Source: Isoetes taiwanensis (lineage: Eukaryota > Streptophyta > Lycopodiopsida > Isoetales > Isoetaceae). From it: a DNA stretch of 64,000 bases. Shown here in pieces: positions 1-10,620 of this stretch. The notes below the pieces were generated by a model. That model saw only the letters and a list, made by a program, of their open reading frames with translations, was not told the origin of the DNA and searched no databases. Position numbers and translations under genes: made by a program. The stretch covers positions 504,039 through 568,038 of the forward strand of contig JAJEKV010000141.1 in NCBI GenBank assembly GCA_021234155.1, written 5' to 3'. Within the stretch, counting starts at the first letter, position 1, and each line of letters opens with the position of its first letter.

Positions 1-2154
1 AAATTTCTAGCTCAAAACTTTCAAAGAAATGACTCAATGTGGCTTTGCTAGAATAGAATTGATGGTCGCATTGTCGAAAATTGATAAGAATGATGGGAGC
101 TGCTCTACTTTGAATTGCTTGGAAATTGATGCTTATTGGAAGCTTGCAAATCATTGGCAAAATTGTAAAGCTTGAAAAATAAAAAAGTTTCTCACAATTG
201 TTGCTTCAAAAGCCTCTCACAATCGCTTGCAAATTGTTGTGCAAATTGATGATTTTGAAATTGATACTTGGCAAATCGATGTGCCAATTGGTGAAGGATT
301 AGTGCTTCCAAATCCAAATAGCTATAAAAATATTTGATTCTAAGTCTGTAAATCATCGCAAATTGCAAATTCAGGATCGATGGAGCTGCTTCTAAACTCG
401 CTGTGAAAAATTGATGGAGTTGATGGGAAAATCGAATCGAGCTAATGGGAAATCAATAGGCAAATCGTTGATCACTGCTGTTGGAGGAATAAGTTTCTAA
501 AAAGCAAGTTCTTTTTCCACAAAAAACTTTGGAGGAATAAGTTTCTAAAAAGCAAGTTCTTTTTCCACAAAAAACTTTGGAGCAATTATAGAAGGGCTTT
601 GTATGAAATACAAAAAATACAAGGGCATTTATATACTAATTTCTAGATGTGCAAACACATTGACCAAGGGCATTCTATAAAATTATAAAAGGTTAGGGAT
701 ATAGTTTGCCCAACTCGTTTTGTATTGCGAGAAGATATTTTGGCAGTGGTTAAGACTATGATTTTGGTATCGTTTTGTATTGAAAATGGTATGTTTGGTC
801 ATGTGAGAGGAGCTTATTTGTTATCTTCTATTTTGGGGTGTGGTTGGGGATTTTTTTATGCCCGCGTGCCAAATGTGCTATTTTGGAAGTAAACGAACTT
901 TTTCTAGATGAGCTTTTTGTGAGCAAATGTATCTGGTCAACTTCGTGCATGAGAGAGGATCGGATCTGGATCAGCCAGATGCTCGGAACAGGTAGAGGCC
1001 AGATCGCCTTCTAGATTGGGAAAGCGAGGAGATTTTTGTGGGGAGCCAGTGTACAGGAGACAGCATGGGATGTGAATCAACCACATGCCCGGAGAACAGG
1101 CAGAGGGCAGATTGTAGGCCTGGGATTGGGTGTCTTTCGGATTATTGCATGGCTGGTGCCATCTCTTGGAGGAGCTGCAGGATCGTTGCATGCTTGCTGG
1201 CCATAGGTTAGAAGAGCCCTAGAATTGTTGGCGAGGTGGTGAGTCCAGAATTCGTGGTGAGGCAGCCAGTGCCATCAAGTATCTAGCATGGAGGCTGGTG
1301 GTGAGCGGGCTTCCCTTTAATCTGATTTGTGTGTGTGCGCAGGAGTTGACCATCTCAGCAGAGCAGGATTGTGAAAGTTGCAGGAGGATGCGTCTGAGAA
1401 GAGAGGCTCGATTGAATGTCAGGGTGTATAAGATGGCATAGCAGAGGGCTTTGCTGGAGAATCATGCTTGCAGATGTTGCAAGCATGGAGACGGTGGCCG
1501 TGTATATCATTGCTTGGATGCCATGGGGCGTCCACTCAATGCTGGGGAGGTAAGGACTGCGAGGAGTGTGAGATGCAGCACAGGGGTCACATGGTCGAGT
1601 TCAGTAGAACCGTTGAGGGACGTTGTGGTTGTTGGATATGGAGGCCATACTGCAAAGATCACAGAGGTGAACATGGGTACCTGGGACCGGCAGCTCAGCG
1701 CAGGTACCCATTGTTTTCAAGGGTCGCATAGGCAGAGGCAGGAGAATTCCAAGTTTCATAGAGGAGCATGTTGGAATAGATGTCGGTACCGGGAGGAGGC
1801 TGTAGATTTGCCCTTCCTCTTGGATGCATCCATCACGACGATAGTATTTGGCGGATGCGATGTCCCTGAAGCGTTATACATAGGATCCCTATGATAATAA
1901 TAGCACTCTCTGTAAAATTCAAACTGCTGATCTGTCATATTGTTGCTGTTGTTTTCCAAAAACCAAAACAGTATAAACATGAGATATGTTTCTTTTGAGA
2001 ATTCCCTGGCCCATAAGATATCACTTCCATTTAACAGTTTACCTGCTATGCATTCGACATTTGTGGAACTCTGTATTTTAGGGTGAACAAGCAAGGGCTT
2101 ACCACAAACGAATAAATTAATCAGGTGCTCGAGTGAGGAAAAAAATCATTGAGA
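1..2154. other. Intergenic region with no confident gene
   Basis: AT-rich at the left, more GC-balanced after about 950. It holds a short tandem repeat (481-576) and overlapping ORFs at 1451-1894 (plus) and 1756-2094 (minus). The minus ORF (112 codons) has a protein-like composition rich in Phe, Tyr and Glu, but I recognise no family and see no splice context, so it is not called as a gene. It lies just downstream of the 3' end of the hydrolase gene. Confidence 0.5.
481..576. repeat. 48-bp tandem repeat, two copies
   Basis: Two perfect head-to-tail copies of a 48-bp unit (481-528 and 529-576) beginning TTGGAGGAATAAG, followed by the start of a diverged third copy at 577. Simple local duplication. 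Confidence 0.9.
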
Positions 2155-5100
2155 TCATGCATTCACTAGAGATGGAGCCAATATCTTTACCAAACCAATG
2201 GGATTTTCCACATGAAGCCAATGGCCAGCGTTTTCAAGAACATGATACGTTATGCGTGGCCGCCTTGTTATGTCATCCAACTGAAGGATGACGTCATCTG
2301 TCCAGCGGTCGCTTTTGCTTGCTCGAACAATCCCAATCAGGGTATTATGTGGTGCCTCCTCCAAAACTGGCCAGTAGCTTAGCTCTCTACAATAAATATG
2401 CCAAGTTAATTCCGATGCAACATGGAAATATACCGACTTAAAGACTGAGAAACCTGATAATTATTATAGTAGAATCACAGAGCAAAATTGGCAGCATTAG
2501 TTGGACCTTTTCACTTATCACATACTGAATATAATACTTCCATTTCAATTTCTGAACCATATTTTACAAGGCTAAAAAAGGTGAATATAGGCTCTTTGGG
2601 GTCTCTCTGCCGACAAAGGCATCTCCTCCCTGTCTTCCCTCCACAGTTGCTTATTTATTCTCAAATCCATTCTACTCAGCTTCTGGTTTCAAGCTAATTC
2701 ATGCTTTTCCATTCCATGACAACCAACCTTTTTATCAAGTGACTTGTAAGAATAGCTGATCACTCCTTGAGGTTATCTCTGTGAACGAGCTGCTCTGACA
2801 GGGGATATGGAGTTTCAAGATGAAACTTTTCCATAAATTTTGAATCTAGTCTCATATTCTTTTCAGTATTTTTCACTATGGTAGATTCTCGCAAAGTTTA
2901 TCAGAAAAATTATTACAGAGGGTTCCAACTGTTGGTTTTGCATCCTTGGATTAGAAATTTTTTATTAGTAAATAAAAATACAACGCTGTAAAAAGAGCAG
3001 AACATTTGAATGCACCCACACGACTCTAGACGCAAAAACTCTGCCGTCATCATTATCAAGAGTTAGTTAACTTCTGAATCAAGAATGATCATCTTTGCTT
3101 TATTAAGCGGGCAGATAAATTCAAAAGATCCTTTGATGTCCATCTTTGTTAATCCTCTAATTTGGCTCATCAAAGAGTTAAATCTGTTTGTAAAATCAGC
3201 CAGAGACTTGTCAGAATCCTGCTTCATGCTTCACCACTGTTCTTGGACAAAATCCTGGTAATTATTAGCCATAAACTTCGACTGCATCAACTTTTTTATC
3301 TTGGCCCGTGATATAATGGGTTTACCAGCTGCACTTGCTGCATCCACCACATGTTGCCACTAAAGAATTGTACCACCTTTTTGAGCGGTAGCCCAATAAA
3401 GCATACTTTAACATTTCATTTCACAAAGCATGAAGGCTGCAGTCATCATCACAGCCAATATTCTAGTGAAATGTCGATTCCAACAGATATACTAGCCAAG
3501 GAAAGGTAGAGGCTCTGTTGTGCTTTCAACTAGAAGACAAAATTATAAGCTGTGGAGGACTCCTGACGTGCACATAGAATTGCCCAACTTGACCATAGAA
3601 TTAGTGCAGCATTTCATAGTGTCGAGTGCATTAGATAATTAAAGAGATAAGTAAAATCGCAACATCGAATGTGGATTTTACGTAACACTTCTGATAGTCA
3701 GTGCTGAAGATTTGGGCCACATTTGTCTATCATCTTTAAAAAATCAATAAAAATTTTAAGATAGGGAGGAAAAACCTGTAAGATGCAAACATATCATATG
3801 CCCCATTGACATTAAAGACCCATGTACATTCTTCGCTTGAAGGTGTTAATTGTTTCAAATTGCTTCCAAGCCAATCAGCAAGACTTTTTGAAAATCCCAA
3901 TTTCACTATGTGTTCCACAAGCCACCTGTACAAATTATAGCATCCATTAAGCAACAAAAAATGACCACGTGGTACATAAAGCTGGCTTGGCTAATTTATA
4001 TATGCATGCTCTACTGCACTGCTATCTCTAATCACGCAAGGAACATGTCTGCTAGCTTGGCTAGTTTTATGCATGCGTGCAAGATATATGCAGTTAGCAT
4101 GTTTTCTTTGTAGTGACATTCTAGAATAAAAATCTGTATTCTCATGAACGTGTTCCGTGATAAAAGTCCCCAATGACACACAAAGAGACAATCATACCAG
4201 GTAATATGCTCTCTCTATTCTTTCTATTGTCCATAGGGTATCCTTCTGCCTCCATTCCAACAAAGACGGGGCATGAATTTTTGTGCAGATAATACTCATA
4301 TTTGACAATGAGTATGGCATCAAATAGGCGCTGGCAATGGTGAACATTTCTATGGGATAATGCACATGTACTTTCCTACAGATACGAAAAATAACAGTTG
4401 GATGCTCAAACCTATAGAACCTTTAATCTAATAGGCACTGATTCTTTCCCAAGTATATGCCATTGTCATGTCCACAGTATCTACTTTACATCACTTAGTG
4501 AACACACTTTTTGACTCAGTAGCATGTAAATGACATGTAACATGCCATGTGACTTGTTATACATTAGAATTGAGAAATAGATGCAACTTTGTCACTCCAT
4601 GATCTTAACATTCAACAGCATTGTAACAGAAATACACTATCTTTTTTATACAATTCTTAGCAAAGAGCAGCTCATGGATTACCTGCGAGATGGTATTACG
4701 TCAGGAAGACTTTGGACAGTTCTCAGAACCTTTTCTACATCACCCTCTTCATTGTTGATGGGCACCTTGCCAGGAACAGAGTCCAACACCCAAAGCTGTT
4801 CAAGAATAGTTACTTCAGCCCAGCCCAAGAGCACGTCGTGGCATCATACCTCAACTCCAAAAAGTGAATACTACCTGTGTGGGTAAATCCACCCCATCAT
4901 ATAATTTGGCAGCACAACTTTTCCCAAATTCCAGCACAACTTTCCCTCCCAATGAATGCCCAATCACAACGTCAGGCTGAAGTTCTGGTCTTGCCTGAAT
5001 GAGCTGCGCAATATCCTTTGCAGCAGATGGAATATCATGTGGGGGCTCAAACCCTTCTACAGCTGCTGATTTTCCATGGTTTCTCAAATCAACCAATACC

Positions 5101-5423
5101 ATATTCCATCCTATCCATGAGGGATAATTTAACACCATAAACACACGAGAAATAACAAGACGTAAAGACTACTAACCTGCAGACTCAGATTGAGATAACA
5201 GAGCGGACCCAAGCATTCTAGCAAAATTTCTCCAGTTGCGACCTGAACCTAGCAGCCCATGGATGAACATTGCTGTTTTCATGGGGGTGGTTTCATTTGG
5301 GCAGAAGGAGATTTCTTCGAAGGAAAGGGTAGAAATGTTTTTGGCCCTTGTCGACCTTATTATCCATCTGGAAGCACCAAAAGACAGGGGCCGCCTTCGC
5401 TGAAAGAACCGGAATGCCATCAC
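2155..5423 (-). CDS. Alpha/beta-hydrolase (ABHD11-like), five exons
   Basis: Complete gene read from five exons: 5177-5423, 4875-5110, 4683-4795, 3776-3925 and 2155-2386. All introns are GT-AG and the phases match, giving 978 nt, 325 residues and a TGA stop. The N-terminus is Arg/Ser-rich with two leading Met, as expected for an organelle targeting peptide. Hydrolase landmarks are the oxyanion segment HGLLGSGRNW (residues ~55-64), the nucleophile elbow GHSLGG (Ser ~135), an SDRW segment in the last exon, and the catalytic-type GHWLH (His ~304). The exon order and the LWVLDSVPGK segment match the plant ABHD11-type hydrolases (Arabidopsis At4g10030 type) as I remember them. The substrate is not predictable; animal ABHD11 is mitochondrial. 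Intron 4 is 1.39 kb and holds a retroelement gag relic. This is the only clearly intact host gene in the window. Confidence 0.93.
3060..3430 (-). pseudogene. LTR-retrotransposon gag relic in intron 4
   Basis: Read on the minus strand, this stretch gives a decayed gag core. It has a Gly-Lys-Pro-Ile segment, then MKQDSDKSLADFTNRFNSL and a following Leu-rich helix, interrupted by stops. The pattern 'Lys-Gln-x-x-x-x-Ser-x-x-x-Phe/Tyr-x-x-x-Phe' is typical of retrotrans_gag domains. No LTRs or pol are visible nearby. It lies wholly inside the last intron of the hydrolase gene, in the same orientation. Confidence 0.6.
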
Positions 5424-5950
5424 GCTCGACCCACTTTGAACGGGGTTGGATTCATTCAGTAAAAATACCCCTATATATTTGCGAAAATCCCTATTTTAGG
5501 GGGATTTCAGATGAAAATATGTCGCTAAATTTGCGACGATCCAAATCGTTGTAGGTGAGGAGGATATCACTTCTATCTGGAATAAGTTATGGAAGTGGGG
5601 ATTAACTCCGGCCCTGAAGGTTTACATGTTGGCCGATACATGAAATGCTCTATCATGTATGCCGGCATGGAAACTGTGGAGCGGATTCCAGGGGATCCTA
5701 CGACCGGCGGGAGACGGGAGCGGGTCTTGGAATAACGGCGTAGTTCAAGGCCATCACACCAGGCTAACAGGGGATTTTACCTACAGGTGACCTGTTGAGC
5801 TGACTTGACATGGACAGATTCATGTTGACATCTTTAACCGGCAGGATTTGTGATCAGCACAATCCTGAGCATCCATCGCAAATCCCTGATATGCCGGAAC
5901 CTTCACTGCGCGCCCAGAATCAGCTTCCCCTCAGCTCTGGTGGTAGCTCG

Positions 5951-6031
5951 GGTCATGATAATCTTGTTATGGTCATAATAATCTTGCTCCGGTCATGATA
6001 ATCTTGCTCTGGATCTTGATAATCTTGCTAT
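5951..6031. repeat. 20-bp tandem repeat, about four copies
   Basis: Imperfect copies of GGTCATGATAATCTTGCTCT start at 5951, 5971, 5991 and about 6011, with one or two mismatches each. Confidence 0.85.
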
Positions 6032-6101
6032 GGCCATCTGAACCAGCTGATAAACCTTGCTCTGGAGCTTGCTATGGAGCTCTGTTTGTGGCCTGCCGGT
6101 G

Positions 6102-6167
6102 GCGAGCCCGTTTATCTGCTGTGAGGGGCAACGGGCGAGCCCGTTTATCTGCTGTGAGGGGCAAGCA
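6102..6167. repeat. 33-bp tandem repeat, two copies
   Basis: GCGAGCCCGTTTATCTGCTG and its following 13 bases occur at 6102 and again at 6135, exactly 33 bp apart and nearly identical. Confidence 0.9.
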
Positions 6168-7740
6168 GGGGTGTTTATCCCCTTCATCCATTCCACCGGC
6201 TCGATCCTCGATTGAACGGATTCATCTTGGACCTCAAGACGTGGCAGATCTCAGGGCACTTGGCAGCGATCCAATTGGAAAGAAGAGAGCTCCGTTGTTT
6301 GTGATTTTCATATCAAAATTTAAGCCTTCATGTCGTCATGGAGGAGTCCCTATTGTCATCTTCATGGGACCATACCCTCATCAGTGTTCACCATGCAGCA
6401 AAATTTACAAATAGAATGGCCCTATTTTTGATCCATCACTGAATCTCTCCAGTGCCTTATTTGCAAGAGCACTCAATGTAGCAAACAAAGAAAGAGATGG
6501 TGCTGTGAGAAGACACCGATAACTAGCCACAAGAATGACGAGGACATATATAGCTGCTCGTCCCGTCCCAGAATAACGATTCGAAGGCTCGGATTGATGA
6601 GATCAAAGGCTGCAAAGGTAACAAATGCATGTACTGGGTTTTTTATGGTGATGGATCATTTATTCTGACAATTTATCAACAGAAACTTTGTTTTGGATCA
6701 ACATATGCTAGCCTCTCCCATTCGTTTTCTCAGATGGGCCCAAACCAAAGGGGGTTTAAGGGGGATTTTAATTTAAATGTGTCAAATGCAATGGTTTGTG
6801 TTAATAATGTTAGTTGTGTGTTAATGGTTTGTGTTAACTAAAAAAAAATTTGGCCCCTTCGGGCCTTAAGGATGGTGTAGGGGGTGTAGATATAGACATT
6901 ACCTAATACTCTAATGCTGGATGGTATCATAGCCTCACAAATCTAACAAACTAGAGGTGCTCAAATTATAGAAACGAAAACATTGCATAGAATTAGACAT
7001 ATAATATTATACCAATACCAATATTAATACATGAGGTAGCATGTAATAATAGAATTTATTAATAATGAACAAACAGTTAAATCCTCGTTATACATGCATA
7101 TAGCTTTGGGTTAGGCAACCATTTATAATGGTAGAAAAGGCACAAGCTAGTCTCCTGCTAGGAACTGCAACAACTGCAAGATTCTACAAGAATCAGCCTG
7201 AACAATCCGTCAAACCACGTGTGCCACAGTCCTCCTGCATAGGTTTGCACAGAAACTTTTAAAAAACCAGACTTTGACACCGCTGAGTTGGGTTTCAGCT
7301 TTGGGCAAGGACTGTCCGTATGTGCTGCAATAACATGAAATCCATTTCCAATTTGGTATCTGTTTTATAAATGGCACAATACATGTTAACATTCTATCTC
7401 CAAAGAGAAAAGGAAAAAAAAAGATTTATTAACGTACACTAAAGACCACAAAGACTTAAAAACTAGTTGCATCATTGACAACAATAAAAAGACTAGTTGC
7501 TGCTTTTAAGTTTATTATCTTTTACGTATTCTTTGAAGACAGAATGCTTCACAGGCAAGAATATTCAGACAAAAATGAACCTTAAATACTCAAAATGGTC
7601 ATGAAAACCAAAGACTTCAGATATTCTTCAACAGATAAGAATTTTTAACCATGAAGCATACACAAATACTAAGAATGCAGAGTGAGCAGATTGGAGATTC
7701 AGCGTTCAATTCCTAAGAAAAGAAAAACCCAATCATAAAC

Positions 7741-8013
7741 TTACAAGTACTTCTTAACCAAAAGAGTTCGATCATACTGCTGCAAGCTTTCCGTTATTTC
7801 CTTCTTGGATTGCTCGTCGACATACTTCTGATAATAAGCAACCAAAGCCTTGGCAATGCTCTGGCGGATGGCATAGATCTTGGAGGTATGGCCACCTCCA
7901 CGAACCCTAATCCTCATACCCACATTGGCAAAGCGCTGGCGCCCAAGTAGCAAAATGGGCTCGAAGGCCTTGTGTCGAAGAATCTCAGGCCCCACCAGTT
8001 CGATGGGGCAGCC
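7741..8013 (-). pseudogene. RPS16: Truncated 40S ribosomal protein S16 (uS9) copy
   Basis: From a Gly codon at 8013 the minus strand encodes about 90 residues that closely follow eukaryotic S16/uS9. Recognisable segments are [48 protein letters not shown] and YDRTLLV. S16 is a small-subunit protein whose C-terminal tail reaches the P site. That basic tail (normally ending in an RFQKSYR-type sequence) is absent: after LLV come four codons and a stop at 7741. Immediately upstream of GCPIELV the expected residues are replaced by an in-frame TAA. Missing both ends with no convincing splice sites, it looks like a truncated retrocopy. A surviving internal exon of a split gene is possible, since the core has no frameshift. 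Confidence 0.7.
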
Positions 8014-8650
8014 ATAAAATTAAAAGCCAATTACCTGCAAATCACACTGACTTCTTGTATGACTTCTCCCAATAAATCTTGCCAGTAGATCCTGTATGAC
8101 CAATAGGCCCTTTCTATGACAAAAATAGATGCATCTGTAAGGATAAGAGCGTAGAATAAATATGCCGCATTGGCCAGATTTCTCCTTTAGGCTCGCCATT
8201 AAAATTGTGTCGAATTAGTCTGAACAAAGACAAGCCAATACTGACCAAAGCAGACAGAACCTCTAACACGTGAAGCATAATGCTTGTATTCTGCAACGAA
8301 AAAACTTTGGCAAAAAGAACTACCTGAACAGAGGCTGGCAACCATTTTCGACTGTGACACAACTCCTCATCCTCTTTATCATGCTCGTCCTGCTTCGTTG
8401 AATGATGGGTTTCATCATCGGAATAATCCTTTTTCTTTCCGTACCGAAGTTGTATTTGTGCTCAGATTCGTGTTTGGGCTTCGGAAGGCTCGATTTGGCC
8501 AACAGGAGGGACGCACAACTCAGAGCAGTGAAGCTTAACGAATGATTGGAAGATATCTTGGAGCAACATCTTCCTCTGCTGCTCTTTAAAACCCTAAAAC
8601 AAACCTTTGATTCTGAATATGATCTAGCATTATAACAGGAACACACGGAA
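8014..8650 (-). other. Possible decayed coding segments, unidentified
   Basis: On the minus strand two short open blocks have protein-like composition. One at about 8330-8460 is rich in Lys, Asp, Glu and His and ends at a potential GT donor. The other at about 8045-8112 contains GPIGHTGSTGKIYWEKSYKK. They are in different frames, flanked by stops, and match nothing I recognise. They may be remnants of a gene upstream of the S16 copy. Confidence 0.25.
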
Positions 8651-8664
8651 AACAGAACCCAGAA

Positions 8665-8725
8665 AACACACGGAAACTCGAACCCGCATCACCTGCATAC
8701 CTGAGACAGAGAATGCTTCAGCTAA
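8665..8725 (-). mobile_element. tRNA-like / SINE-like promoter fragment
   Basis: On the minus strand GCGGGTTCGAGTTTCCG (8671-8687) resembles a pol III B box in a tRNA T-arm context. It follows a tRNA-like stretch at 8688-8725. It cannot fold as a complete tRNA by eye. A tRNA-derived SINE head is the simplest reading. Confidence 0.3.
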
Positions 8726-10245
8726 CCCTAAAATAACTCTAAAGTGAAACATCTCGATGCTTGCATGTATGGCTTATTAAAAAGAAATAGAGGAATAAAA
8801 ATAAAAAGGGGTAAACCATTGGGGATATGGAATTTAGACAATAAAAATGCGGAGTGCACTCTAGATATACTGATTAGTATGCCTCGCGCAATACGCCCAT
8901 GAAATCATATGAAAACCATGCCAAAAAGCGTATAAAATCACAAAAAAAACCCCCTGTTATAATGCTAGATACGGGGCCTTCCCTCGGGAATCATTTTCCA
9001 AGTTCTATATACAGCCTTAGGTCATGCTTCTTCATCAATCTTATATATTCAGAGTATCGTCATATCATCATATGAAGAAGAATCAAGAATATGGGTGTCT
9101 ATTTATAGCTCTTGCTCACATGTGATCCACAAAGGGTTTTGATTCTAGCCTATAAAAGGATTGCATTAGTGGTATGAGATATTAGATGGCCTGGTTGGAC
9201 CCTTTTGCAAGGTGGTAGTCTAGTGTCTACCCTTGCGCTTCTATCATACGCCACAGTAGTAATAAATTGCATTGACGAAGTAAGAACAAAAAAATAAAAA
9301 ACTTGGATTTGTAAAGTTGAAAGAAGATCATTTCTTGTTGTACACTCTTCAACATTGTACATCAATGATTCACTATCATGGACTTTGATATTTGGGGCAG
9401 ATATGATGATAATGTTATTCTCAATAGATGCTGAAGATTATAAAACATAGTCATGTGTGAGCATTGTTACCATGATATATTGTGGCTAGTATTTGACAAC
9501 TGCATCTGCCACCAGTTATATGTGTCACAGGCATTCAAATAACTGTTCAGAAAAGAGATATACAACTTACAAAGCCACATATTTACCTTGATTATTACAA
9601 CATACAGGACGACGTGTTTACCTTGATTATTATAGTGGAGCTAGTAATATGCTTTATGCCTTTTGCAAGTCATGCATAGCAGTGTATATGCCTTAAAAAA
9701 AGGTTCTAAGTGCCACCTTCAAATCAAACCTTGTGACATCTGTTTTCCTTTCACGGAGTTTATGCATATATGGAGTATTATTTTTAGTACTAATGGTCAC
9801 GTTGCCATCAGCCACAATTATACACTGTGTATTTAATGACAAGTTCCCCTCTCATTATAATGCATTTACTATCTTACCAAAGAGATAGTTAGAGGTCTTG
9901 GAAATCATACACCAGACTTTATAATTGCCTTGATTTTTTGATAAGATCATTTTAGGCATGTACCAGGTTTTAGATATGCATCACATTTGATTGACTTCAA
10001 CAACATGTCAGGTGTATTCTAAGTAGTGTTTTTTATATACAACTTATCATGTTTGGGGTCAACTCACTCCTAATTCATCTGAATGTGGAGAAATGTTCTG
10101 GAATCCATGGATATAGCTATATCATTCGGTTAATTGCAAGAATTCAAATTTTCCTTACATTGTAATTTGCAGCTCTAATGTTATCATTTTATGCATTTAT
10201 CAATTCTATGGTTATTTGTGTTTACTAGCATTGTAGTTTCTTATA
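8726..10245. other. AT-rich intergenic DNA
   Basis: No ORF above 75 codons and no recognisable motif. I see nothing definite in it. Confidence 0.5.
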
Positions 10246-10589
10246 TTGATCGCCAGGTATAGAACCGGGTCTCATAGGCTGGCAATAGAAACAGGTCGTT
10301 GGACCAAGATTCCAATTGAAGAACGAAAATGCAATCTCTGTGATACAGGATATGTGGAGGATGAGGAACATGTTTTCTTAACATGCCCCGCATACGAAGA
10401 CATCAGGATCAAATTTGAAATAAGTGCACAGGATTTCTATTCATTACTTACTGTAGCACCAAAAAAACTGGGATTGTATATAAGGGCGGTTGACTCACAC
10501 CGTGCCTTGTTACAAAAATTGTAACTGGTTTTGTTCATGTGCTCCATAGCCTCTCAAGGCTCAAGTGAGCATTAGACATAATAATAATA
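10246..10589 (+). mobile_element. 5'-truncated LINE, C-terminal zinc motif and tail
   Basis: A 92-codon ORF holds the C-terminal module seen after reverse transcriptase in some non-LTR elements: a basic GSHRLAIETGRW segment, then Cys-x2-Cys (CNLC), VEDEEHVFLTC and a Pro-Ala-Tyr-x-Asp-Ile-Arg segment. The frame ends at 10524. The 3' region finishes in an ATA/ATAATAATAA tract (about 10577-10589), a microsatellite tail. A second, diverged module of the same kind lies at 29358-29702. No RT core is present, so it is a dead 5' truncation. Confidence 0.65.
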
Positions 10590-10590
10590 A

Positions 10591-10620
10591 CTAGGAACGT
10601 GTGCCCGGCGATGCCGGGCA
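10591..10620 (-). mobile_element. Helitron-type 3' terminus
   Basis: Read on the minus strand, a perfect 8-bp-stem hairpin TGCCCGGCATCGCCGGGCA is followed 7 nt later by CTAG and then T. This is the layout of a plant Helitron 3' end (GC-rich hairpin, short spacer, CTRR, insertion before T). The element would extend to higher coordinates. Its 5' TC end is not certain; TCTATACTACT read on the minus strand from 15081 is a candidate but lacks the expected A in front. Confidence 0.45.

Larger units (their letters stand above)
5424..7740. other. Intergenic DNA with LINE-like crumbs
   Basis: No supported gene. At 5557-5640 (plus) a short open stretch contains two Ile/Leu-Trp pairs in the spacing of a LINE zf-RVT region (SIWNKLWKWGL then Lys-Val-Tyr), immediately followed by stops. 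Two short tandem arrays occur at 5951-6031 and 6102-6167. The rest (6.2-7.7 kb) is AT-rich, with ORFs under 75 codons that look like chance. Confidence 0.45.

Noticed and set aside
1451-1894. 147-codon plus ORF
   Set aside because: No domain, atypical composition, and overlapped by an equally open antisense ORF.
10577-10590. ATAATAATAA tract as a CRISPR-like or regulatory repeat
   Set aside because: It is the microsatellite tail of the LINE fragment.
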